This document shows, piece by piece, positions 22,775 to 34,800 of a stretch of DNA of 64,000 nt. Within the stretch, counting starts at the first letter, position 1; every line of letters begins with the position of its first letter. Origin of the DNA: Rugalucina vietnamica (taxonomy: Eukaryota > Mollusca > Bivalvia > Lucinida > Lucinidae); the NCBI GenBank assembly GCA_964017185.1, contig OZ024874.1, positions 19,018,457-19,082,456 of the forward strand, read 5' to 3'. A program made the position numbers and the translations under genes. The notes beneath the pieces are model-generated. The model was not told the DNA's origin, did no database searches, and saw only the letters and a program-made list of their open reading frames with translations.

Positions 22775-22851
22775 TTATATTTTTCAATGTATGAGTATCT
22801 TCCCTGTATACGAAGAAAGCAGTGGAATATAATAAGGAGCCTCGAAGACCA
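22738..22851 (-). CDS. receptor exon 16: end of TM7 and MITE-derived tail
   Basis: 114 bases including the stop; starts phase 0 after acceptor GACTTTTTCCAG. Encodes RLLIIFHCFLRIQ, containing the FHC of TM7, then a short basic tail. From about codon 27 the frame is MITE family M sequence, which supplies the stop TGA at 22740-22738. A downstream coding exon, if one once existed, is not needed by this frame. Confidence 0.74.
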   Translation of the reverse strand, partial: WSSRLLIIFHCFLRIQGRYSYIEKYKSNVMRKPTFCI

Positions 22852-25800
22852 CTGGAAAAAGTCACGTCACATTGCAAATACTAGAAACATTAGAGCCGCC
22901 TCGTGGGAAAACCAACAATGTGGTTTCCGACCAAGCCCGACGCAAACCGACCTGTAAAGTCACAGAAAAGAGCAAGAAGCTTGAAATTTCGGATTTAAGT
23001 AGAAGAGGAACTGTACTATCCGAGTAGCGAAAACAAAGGCGCTGATCAGCTTCGCGGTTACCGCGAAGCTGATCTGCGTCTTTGTTTTCGCATATGCAGA
23101 TTGTTGGTTTTCCCATGAGGCGGCTCATTAGTAGTTTAGGGGTCTCTTTGGGGGGTAAACAAAGATGGCGGTATGCGACCTTATCTTTCCGGGAAGTTGC
23201 TGCTGATTGTTATAGGAAATAGTTTTAATTTATATGCCTTCTATTCTTATTTTACAAGTTGTTTTGCTATACAGTACCTTACCTTCTTATTTAGTATGCA
23301 GTGGAATACGAAGATCAGTAGACCCTGAAAAAGTCAATTTGATAGAATAACAGATCTTGTTTTATATCAAATCAAATCAATGTACCGAATGTAACTGTAG
23401 GGTGTTATACGCGCAATATATGGAGGATATTTCCTTTTTTGAGGTGAATACCAAATATATTTCATCGAGTGAGTTGAAAACATCAAAATTTTCACGAGTG
23501 CGCAGCACGAGTGAAAATTTTTATGTTTTCAACTCACGAGATGAAATATATTTGGTATTCACCGAAAAAAAAAGCAAATTTTCTTTTTATTTTATACAAT
23601 ACACGGGTATTTTCCAATTCACAAGGCAGGCGGTGAAAATGCAAAAACCAAAAATTTTTGAAAACACAAATAAATAATTTTGGTACCACATTGTTCCTTA
23701 TGTTCTAACTAAGAAAATGAATACCCACACTTTATGTTTTCATTCATAAATAACGGAGTTATAGGCGTTTGAATTTCTGAAGTGAGACACATTTAATGAC
23801 GTCAAGTAAGTGGAAACGTCAGAAGTAATCCAGTGAAGATATAGGCTGATATCAGTCACCAGTCACTAGATTTGATATCAGTGAAATTTCATATCAATGA
23901 AAATACAAATTTTATCAGGTTTTGATATACATTGGTTTTCACTGTGAACTATAAAATAAACTCATTTATGTAACACTTGCCTGTTTTAATTAATGTATGT
24001 TTTCATTCATACTTTAGAAAAAAAGTTTCGGCTCATATAAAACATGAAAATACAAGAAGTAAAGTTTCAACCCCCGCACGTCTCTTTTCAAACCTGTTAG
24101 TCATGAGCCAGCAATAAAACAAAGTATGTTGACAGTCATAACATATTGTTTGAAAATTAAAAGTTAGTAATGTTCAGAACAAAAGCACAGCCCCAAAACC
24201 CAGGTGGAAAACAACCAAAATTACAAATGTGTACCGCGTGATCAAATTATTACCTGAATACTGTTGAAAATGGCAAAGAAATACTGGAAAACAACAGTTT
24301 CTGTGTTAACTGCAAATATTCCAAATATCCAGGTTATGCCCATTACTGGCATCAGTATGAGGAGACTGCGAACCCCTGCCCTGAAATCGAAACATAATTG
24401 AGCCTGTGCGTGACAAAACCAGCATTTTGGGTTTCCGACTAGGTCCGACACAAACCGGCCTGTACAGTCACAGGAGACTAGAAGCTTGAAATAGAAGAGA
24501 CTTTGTACTATCTGTGCAGCGAAAACAAAGGCGCTGATCAGCTGTGCAGTTACTGCACAGCTGATCTGCGCCTTTGTTTTCGCCTAAGCGTTTTGTTGGT
24601 TTTCTCATGCAAAGGCTCAATGTTTATTTGATTATTTTTTTTATGTACCATTCAACAATTACTCAGTCATGTTGGGATGGAGCCAACGGTTTCTGATTAT
24701 TAAACTAGTACACTGTGGGAAATAATTCTTTACAATCGAGCGGGGTATGATCACAATGAATACAAACGATACAGTTAAAGTATTGTTCCAATGCGATATT
24801 TATATTGTTGTTCGAATTGTTTTATGTTTTGGTGTTGAATATTCGTGCTGTTTGCACCCTATGTACGGTTTCATATTTTAGTAAAGTATGTAAGTGCCTG
24901 CTTGTTAATATAGTTTTTTCCCCATCTCGGTCTTTGGAGTTGGGATTTCCTTTCTGATATCATTGCATACTTTTACCTTTTTTTATCCATTTTCAAAGAT
25001 CCATAAAAAGGAATCATAAGGCTATCTTTTCTAAAAACAAAGTAGAAACTAAGTTTTCTCTTTTATTAGCTCACCTGAGCCGAAAGGCCGAAAGCTCACA
25101 AGGTGAGCTTATCGGATGGCCATGATTCGGCGTCCGTGTCGTCGTCATCGTCGTCCGTCGTCGTCGTCGTCGTCTACAATTTCAAAGATCTTCTCATTTG
25201 AAACTGCTTGGCCAATCAAAGCCAAACTTCATGTGGAGAATCCTTAGGAAGAGGGAACGAAAGTTTATATAAATGGTCAGGGTCACATGACCAAGGTGGC
25301 CGCCATGGCTATAAATAGCAAAAAAACCCTTTAAAATCAGCTGCTCCAGAACCAGAAGGCCAATGATTTTGAAACTTGGCATGAAGCATCGGGGAGAGGA
25401 GCTCTACAGAGTTAATATAAATCATGACCCTTGGATGACCTTGACCTATTTTACGGCAAGGTCAACATATGTCGCCCATGCATTTGAATGGAGAAAATTG
25501 TCAAAATGTTATTTGAAGGTAAAAACTTGAAGGAACTGGGCAAACGAACGGAAGATTTGTGATTCAGAAATATACATGTATTTTATCATAATATTCAAAG
25601 ATCTTCTCTGAAACCGCTGGGCCAATCAAAGCCAAACTTGATATGAAGTATCTATAGAAAGAGGAAACCAATGATATTTGAAGGTAAAACTTGAAGGAAA
25701 TGGTCAAATGGACTGAAGATTTGTGATTCTGAAAAAAATTGGACCACAGGGGCTGGTTTGCCCCTACCCAGGGGCAATATACATGTATAACATAATGTTT

Positions 25801-28800
25801 AAAGATCTTCATCTCTGAAAACGCTTGGCCAATGGAAACTAAACTTCATGTGGAGCATCAATAGTAAGGGGGAATGAAAGTTTATATAAATGGTCCAGGT
25901 CACATGACCAAGATGGCCATCATAACTATAAATAACAAAAAAGTTTAAAAATCATCTTCTCTAGAACTACAAGGCCTATGATTTTGAAACTTGGCATGAA
26001 TCATCAGGTAGTGGAGCTCTTAAAAAGTTATATAAGGCATGGCCCTGGGATGACCTTTACTTCTTTTACGGCAAGGTCAACATAGGTCGCCCATTCATTT
26101 GAATGGGGAAAATTGTCAAAATGTCATTTGAAGGTAAAACTTGAAGGAAATGGGCAAACGGACAGAAGATTTGTGAATCAGAAATATACATGTATTTTAT
26201 CATAATATTCAAAGATCTTCTTCTCTGAAACCGCTGGGCCAATCAAAGCCAAACTTGATATGAAGTATCTATAGAAAGAGGAAACCAATGTGAACATAAA
26301 TAATTTAGGTCACATGACCAAAATGGCTGCATGCCGATATATGGTAAAACCCCTTCCAAAATCTTCTCCGGAACCAGTGGACCAATTTCAACAAAACTTG
26401 TCATGTAGCATTATGGACTAGAGTAATACAATGTGTATATGCATGTAAATTATGACCCTATAATGACTTTGACCTGTTTTACGGCAAGGTCATGTTTATT
26501 GGTATATAACCCAGATCTCAGGTGAGCGTTTACAGGACCATTGGTCCTTTTGTTTTAATTGTAATTGAATTCCATTTATAATTGGTTAGCGCCATCATAA
26601 CAGAGTCAAATCAAATGAAAATAAATATTAATAAACAAATAGAAAATAAATTAATAAAATAAGTAAAATAAGATATTTACTGGAAAGTAAAAACCTATAA
26701 CAATATAAAAATGTAATATTATACCTCAATTTTTCTTTATCTGTTTTCTTCTTCAATGCAGCAGTTCCGAACATCCCTCGTAAAACAATGATGACGATCA
26801 CGACATTGGCCTACGGAAATAAGGTCAAATGGGTGTAAAGTTTGAGCAGGACCTTGTCGGGAACGCCAAAGCAGTTTTTCTCATGATGTGTTTCATAGCA
26901 GCGAAAGAAACCATTTTTCTATTCTTATTCATGATACTTTCAAATTGATAGTCGTAAAAAGCAGTATAACAAAATGATATTTTACAAATATGTCATTAAT
27001 ATATTTTTAACGTTGCACTCGGTAAATTAAGATTATATAAAGTGATACATGTACGGGGGTCATTCAAGAATTAATGACAATGATTCAATAAAGCTTTATT
27101 CTTAACACTTGTGTGCTTCTCATATACTATCAACCAAACTTGAAGATGTATGCTATTCAATCATTCCTCCAAAAGTTCGCTACGACGCCAGTTCTGTGGT
27201 TGCTAGGCAACCAAAGAATACAAGGTAAATTAGCTTGGACGCGATATACTGTTGTTTATAAAAGCTAGTACTTGCCTGGATGGAAGACCATTATCTTGAA
27301 TCTGTTAACAACATTTCATGAGGATTAAATATGTGGTTGTTGTAAGCATGACTGTTAATGGTATTGATCAAAGTGACACTGTACACAGAGTTCAAAATGA
27401 ATCAGCACCATCTCCAGTTCAAATTAAACTGTATGAAATCTAGCTAGTCTTTTTAAAATCTAATACTTGTTCCATTACAGTCTCAGATTTTTGAATTTTT
27501 GTTTTTGTTAAGAAGCTATAGGAATACCGTTAAGATTAAACACTTAACTTCTTTGATTGTTTCATTATTTGGTTTAAAACACACGATTAAGCTCAGAATT
27601 GGTTTATTTTGTCCCGTTCTGCTGTTGCTTAGCAACCACGCATGTTACAAATCAGGAAATTGACATGAATTATATCCCAGCAGGCACCTGACGTCTGTTC
27701 GACGTCAGATATTGGTTATATTTTGGTCGCGACGTCATATAACCAATTTCCAACGTCTATCAGACGTCATTTCCTGACGTCTTTTGGACGTCTGGATTGG
27801 ACGTTGTTTTGACGTCCAACTAGTTCGTCAGTTAGACGTCGTAATCAAGACGTGATTTAGACCTTGTGTTTTTCATACTTCTGACCATGTGTGGTGTGCA
27901 AATTAATGAAACTTCACTTTGGGTAAAAATCAGATCATTCGTTTCGTGTGTTTCTTTTGCTTTCTTCCTTTCTTTTTTTTTCTATGTTACTTCCAGCAGA
28001 CATTTGACGTCCGTTGGACGTCAGTTTGACGTCAGACTCCAACGTCATAATAACGTTGGAGTAAGGTTGATTTTGAAAGTTTGTTTGTTGTCAAAACTAG
28101 ACGTCAATCTGACGTGCTAAAGCCAACGTCGGTTTAACGTCTGAAAGCTGACGTCAATCTGACGTCCTAAAAACGACGTTTGAATTAATGTCATATAAAT
28201 AGTTTAAGGTGTATATTTTTTCGCATTTTTGAATAACAGTGGATTCAGGAGAGCAGTGATGCATTTTTGATAGTCCCTTTCACTCCTTTTTTTTCCTGGG
28301 CGAGACCAGTACTATAGGAGGTTGTTTTTTGTGGGTTTGTTGTTCCGGGAGCACCCGAAGGCTCAACCGGAAGGAGGTTTTAAGTTTCACTCCTTTGATA
28401 GAGTTTTTCGGGACATACACAATGTTCAAGATATAAATTCAGCCTGATGTTGATACATCTTATTTAAGCAAAATTTTATTGCTTTATGGTGCTAAAACCA
28501 ATAAGACATTAGTGTGAGAAATAAGATTATTCTGAACAAATAATTATTTAAAATGGTGAAATAAATATTAAAATATACAAATTTTATTTTCATCTTAATT
28601 GAAAGTTTGATAATTTAGTGAAAGACTTTATTTTGATTAATAAATAATCATTTTTTTTTCTACATTAATTAAGCATGAGGGCGAAATATGGGATTTCCCA
28701 TACGAGACTCAGATATGACTTTTAAGTGGCAAGGTTGAAATTATTATTTGAATTTGATATTATTACAAAATATGTGTAAGAAATTATGTCAGTTTAAGGG

Positions 28801-31800
28801 CAGCTAACTCTGACGACATATACGAAAAACACGTCCCCAGCAGGCATCTGACGTCAACTTGACGTCGGATATTGGTTGTATTTTGGTCACGACGTCATAC
28901 ATACTCATTATTACTTCAGTAACTTGATCTGATGGGTCGGCTCACGTCGAGTAGCTGCGCCAGGAAAGACCAGATCACGCTAGTCGGAGACGAGCGTGAT
29001 CCGGTCTTTCCTGGCGCAGCTACGAGACGTGATCCGACCCATCAGATCAAGTTACTGAAGTAATAACGCGTTTATTATATACCTACAAAAGTAATCAGCC
29101 ACAAGAATTCAAATCGTAAATTTGCGACATTATGACGACGTACCATACGACGTTGCGTCAAATCTTTGATGACGTAACATTGTGCCAGTTCTTACGTCAA
29201 AGCTAGAAAAGTCGTTAATTTTTTGTTAATTATGTTGCTTTGATGACAAGCGAACCTCTTTAACTTCTGAAACAGTTGTTGTTTTATAAATTAAAATAGA
29301 AATTACTCTGGTTGTCATTCAGATTTAGATGCCGGCTTTAGGTGCTGGATTTTATATTGTTGGGTAAAAAATGGAGGATGGTGATACGGAATCGTATCAG
29401 GACAGTGTGGTGATACAAGATTCCGTATTTTTGTCTCGGAAAATGGGTAGTATCAATGGTTATTTTTGGTAGGTATATAATAAAACCAATAATCAACGTC
29501 CACCTGACGTCCAGTCCTGACGTCAGTGGACGTATTGATATGACGTCGAAATGACGCCGGATTCAAACGTAAGTCTAACGTCATATGTCGACAGAGTTAG
29601 CTGCCCTTGAACTGACATAATTTCTTGCGCAAATTATGTAACAAAATCAAATTCAAATAATAATTTCAACATTGCCACTTTTAAAAAAGTCATATCTAGG
29701 TCTCGTATCGGAAATCACATATTTCGCCCACCATGCTTAATTTAGAAAAAAATAATTATTTGTTAATCAAAATAAAGTCTTTCACTAAATTATTAAACCT
29801 TCTATTAAGACGAAAATGAAATTTGTATATTTTAATACTTATTTCACCATTTTAAATTATTGATTGTTCACAATAGTCTTATTATTTACACTAATGTCTT
29901 ATTTGTTTTAGCACCATATAGCAATAAAATTGATATACCAACATCAGATCTAAGAGTGATATAACATCTTACACATTTTGTATATCCCGAATAACTCTAT
30001 CAAAGGAGTGAAAGGGAATAACAATAGTGCATCACTGCACTTCTGAATCCACTTCAGGATTTCAGAATGTTAATTATAATTACATTCACGATATCGGTTT
30101 TAGCACGTCAGATTTACGTCTGTTTTTGACGTCAAACAAACTTTCAAAATCAACCTAAATCCAACGTCATTATGACGTCGGAGTCTGACGTCTATCTGAC
30201 GTCCAACCGACGTCAAATAACTGCTGGGATATACTTAGAAAAACAATTGAGTCCTCCGTAAAACCACCCATCATTAATATTCATTTTTATATTGACCATT
30301 CAAATCTGCACATTAGCTAACGGTCAATGACGGTTAGACAACACGTGGGTTAGACAAACAAACCAACACGTGCTTTTTACAGGTAAATACAGGTGCAAAA
30401 ACACAATGTTTGTCTAAGGAAATAGGGGTGGGCGTGGCTATACCTTGCTGGCGGAGGAGTCAATTGAGGGATATGGTTTTTGTTTCGATTTCATTGCTAA
30501 AGGTATAACTTTTTCTACCCAAATAATTAATAGATATGTAGCAAAACCATCACTTTGCAAAGATTCCACAAAATTTTTGCGTCGCCTGGAAGCGCTTCTC
30601 GCAGACTTGCAGAAATGATGGAACACCCCTAAAATTAACGCTATCACTGCTCCATACTCTATCCAAATCTTTCATTCGCCCCCTCTTACTGGTTCATCCA
30701 AATGCAAAACTGTTTTAATAATCGAAATCGCGACACTTTTATGTCTAAAACGCACTTTGGGGAAATTTCAGAAATCTGTGATTTTTGGTAAAAAACACAT
30801 TTTTTAACCAAAATATTTTTTTTCGTTTAAAATGTTTTCCTTTGCACTATGAGTATGAAACTGAAATCCGTTTTCGTTTTTAAAAGGCGCGCTCTGGTTT
30901 TCTCAAAGCAGCTTTTTTTTAAAACGTCTTGTCAAATTTTTAATCACGTAATGCAAATTCCCATTAAGGTAATGTTCAGTTCCTTAGCAAATGTTTTGAA
31001 ACGCTGTAAAATCTAAACTAATGCCCGAAGCTCAAATCGGTCTTCTGTACCAAATTTGCAGCATAAAGGGCAACGTTTTAAGCGAAAACAAAATGTTTGG
31101 TAAAAAATCGTGTTTTTAACCAAAAATCACAGATTCCTGAAATTTTCCCAGTATGCATTTTAGACATAAAAGTACCGGCCTTTTGATTATCAAAACAGTT
31201 TCGCAGTTGAATGACCCAGTAAGAGGGGAGGAATGGAAGAATTGGGTAGGGTAGGCAACAGTTGGAACTTCAATTTCAGGGGTGTTCCAACGTTTCTGCA
31301 GGTCTGCGAGAAGCGCTTCCAGGCAACGCGAAAATTTTATGGAATCTTTGCACAGTGATGGTTCTGCTACATATCTATTAATTATTTGGGTAGAAAAAAT
31401 TATACCTTTAGCAATAAAATCGAAACAAAAACCATATCCCTCAATTGTTTTTCTAAGTACAGTTGCTCTTGTTGGCCTCTGGTGCTATCATTTATCATCA
31501 AAAATCACTGATAAGACTGTCCAATCATCAATCCAACACATTTTACTTACTCTACCCCCATACAAAAATGAGTAAAAATTGATTTTTTCGCGTCCATGGA
31601 CGCATTAGGGGCCATATTCAAATAAGCATAGCGTCAAATCTAGACATGATAAAAGCACAACATTTTCAGCACGAACGCATAATATATTTGTCAACACGTA
31701 ACATATCAAATAAAAAGGTACAAGTAGGCAAAGATCAGGAAAAGGCGCAATCAGAAAAAGATTCCCACTCCAAAAACCGAGGTGGGAAAAAACCAAACCA

Positions 31801-34800
31801 ACAATCAGGTACTTATACCATGAAAACATATCGTAAGCCGAATGAGCAGCTATTTTCCCAATAGGTGGCCACTCAGTTACCTAAACTTAACTAAAATTAT
31901 GAAAACATACATAAGGCGCCAACAGCACAAAAAATTTAAACACCAAGACATAAAACAAAATGAACCACCACAGAAGTATCGCCTTGGAACGATCAGTAAC
32001 ACAAAGTTACTGGCGGGCTGAAACCGGTTTTACATGGCCATAACCTCACCCTCAGCTTCTGCAGTGGTTCATAACATTTAGTTAGTTCTTCGGTCCTCGT
32101 GGTGAATCACTAACTAGTCAATGAATCATCAAGAACAAACAACTAAATCACGATAAACATCCTGATGAATCAAAAACCAGGGCTCACAGATTGAGTAAGC
32201 TGAGTTTAGTTATACTTTACGAGATATGGATCCATTGTCATTAATTCTTGAATGACCCCCGTACACCTCAAGTTGTAACAAAAATGTGTAAAAAACCGGT
32301 TTATCAAAATTTTAATACGGCAGAATTTCAGTAAAACATCCAAAAGCCCATTGACATTTAAAAATATTAAAAAGGTTGAATGTAACCGTCTTCAAAATTT
32401 GGCAAATGGATTTTATTGTTAGTCGGGTGCAAAGCCGAAAAAAATGGATACATTAGACAAACGAATTGAACAACAATTAAAAAAGAAACACATGTTAATA
32501 CTTACAAAATAAGCTAAGGCGATGAAATAAAATGATTGAACAACCGAATCTACAATGCGTTTATGAAGAGAACTGCAAACAAATGATGCATTATATCAGA
32601 TTCTAACACACCTCGCCTATATAGCCAATGGTAAAAAACGTGTTATATTGTGCAACAATTTCACTGGGCGAATAAGCGTGACGTTACTTTGCGGCATTTG
32701 TGACGTCAGCTATCCCACAAAGCAGCGTTAGACGATGAAACGTCGTTTTAGCGCACAACAAACGTAATAAGTGTGTGTAAATACCAGCATTACAGTCAAA
32801 TATTTGGCGGGATATCTGCAATGCAATGGCGGAAAGCTGAACGATATCGACGGTTTCGCCAATATTTATTCCATTTATTGTGTGTTAGAATCGAATTAGA
32901 TCAGCTCAAGTGCGTGAATTGTTCAGTAATAATTCACTGTTTGTCGGTCAGTTGTAAGAAGATAAATCACTCGCGCTACGCGCTCGTGATTTGATCTTCT
33001 TTACAACTGACCTCCAAACAGTGAATTATTACTCAACAATTCACTGCTAGAGCTGATCTATTTCTTAAATAACCACAGACATGCCGTGAAATTGTAAAAC
33101 TAGAGGACCATTGGTCCTGTAGCTCACCTGAGAGATTATCACATTGTAAGGTCATGGGATTTAAATTATTTCTATTATTTCATTGAGAATCGACCAAGCA
33201 GAGTTCCAGTCGATCTGTCCAAAAACAAAATGCAACCTTTCCTTCTGCCCAGTGATGCTGTGTGTGTAATTTGATCAAGATTTGCCTACTGGCTTTGGAG
33301 ATATTGAATTTTGATGTTTTCCAAGTAAAGTCTAAGGAGATTATTGACCCCCAAACATTGCTACATACAAAATATAGAAGCTCTGGGCCTTGTGGTTTCA
33401 GAGATGTTTTTAGTTTTTGCCATTGTAAGTCATTGCATGGCCAAATTTGACCCCAGGGGCATGGCTGGCACAATTTGAATATTATGGTCAAATACATGTA
33501 TGTAGACCTGGGGCAGGGGCAGACAACCCTCTGGGGCCAAAATGGTTTCATAAAGATAAATTTTCTGTCCATTTGCCCATTCCTAGTAAGTTTTCTGCCA
33601 CTACACGATTTTTTTCCAGTCTTCCCTAATAATTCAAAAGCATAGGCAATCTAAGTTGAACATGCTGTAAAATAGGTCAAGGTCTTCTTCAGGTCATGAT
33701 TTATACAAGCTTTATAAACTTAGTAGAACTTAATGTCCTGATGCTTTGGGTGGCTTCCTGATGCTTCGTCCTGATGCTTCGGGCGGCTAACTAGGTGTTG
33801 TGAACCACTGCAGAAGCTGAGGGTGAGGTAAGGTGCCTGCATGTGGAGTCGATTTATTTTTACTGGTCATTCCAGGGCGGTACTTTTGAGGTGGTTTTTG
33901 TTGTTATATGTCTTGGTGTTAAATTTTTGTACTATTTAAACCTTATGTATGTTTTTCACATTTTTAGTTAAGTTTGGGTAACTGAGTGGCCGCCTGTTGG
34001 GTAAATGGCTGCTCACTTGGCTTACGATATGTTTCCATGGTATGGGTACGTGATTGTCGGTTTCGTTTTTTCCCACCTCCATTTTTAGATTGTGCCTTTT
34101 CCTGAGCATTGCCTACTTGTACCTGTTCATGCCAACTTTCAAAATCATACGCCTTCTGCTTCCAGAGAAGAAAATGTTTGAAGGATTTTGGTTATTTATA
34201 GCCATGACAGCCATCTTGGTCATCTATTAGGCTTTGATTGGCCCAGGGAGCAGCTATTGCATTCATATTTAATGCATGCTTTACTGAAGGCTGGTAAAAG
34301 ATAATGCTTGCAGCTTAGATATTTTTGACTTGCTGATTGTGTTTTGATTCATCTTGGTGCCTCCTTTGACTTTGAAACCCTCTGGCCTTCCCTGCATAAT
34401 TTTATCATAAATGGGTCCAGATCAGCCAAGGGTGATCATTTGAATGATGCAACCCAGGTAAGCGAACTACTGCAAAAGGAGTTTAAGCAAATACAACTGG
34501 TTTCTTTCATCACATACTTTTATTGTTAAATTGCATAAAACACAGATTCTTACAATTAAAAAACAAATAATATGTATTGTATAAATGAGGACTATTGTAA
34601 CCTTTAATATAAACACATCTTAAAAATGAGAAAAAGATAACAAAGTTTGATCAATCATGGGCTTTGATATATCTAATATCTTAGGTTAAATAGAAGTAAT
34701 GAGACTGTGTCTAAAACATTAAGAGTGTCATAAAACCCTGAAGACAGGAGTTTTGTATGTGCATCAATGCTACTTAAATAGATACCTTGTAAAAGTCATT

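Larger units (their letters stand above)
27991..30229. mobile_element. GACGTC element E2 with long inverted arms
   Basis: Starts CCAGCAGACATTTGACGTCC and ends GACGTCAAATAACTGCTGGG. The left arm (to about 28820) and right arm (from about 29583) are inverted copies over about 650-830 bp, with indels: GACGTC cluster, then shared AT-rich sequence including GGGCGAAATATG, GAAATTATGTCAGTT and GGGCAGCTAACTCTG. No coding potential. The transposon superfamily is not clear to me. Confidence 0.8.
27051..32264. mobile_element. 5.2-kb nested interval with perfect 32-bp mariner-like ends
   Basis: A perfect 32-bp inverted pair at 27051-27082 and 32233-32264, starting GTACGGGGGTCATTCAAGAA. CGGGGGTCATTCAA next to TA resembles mariner-family ends. 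No mariner transposase is visible; the interior is filled by other nested elements (below). It could be a non-autonomous element enlarged by insertions. Confidence 0.6.

Noticed and set aside
30438-31575. Two similar proteins of 69 and 97 residues
   Set aside because: They are the two inverted arms of one foldback element.
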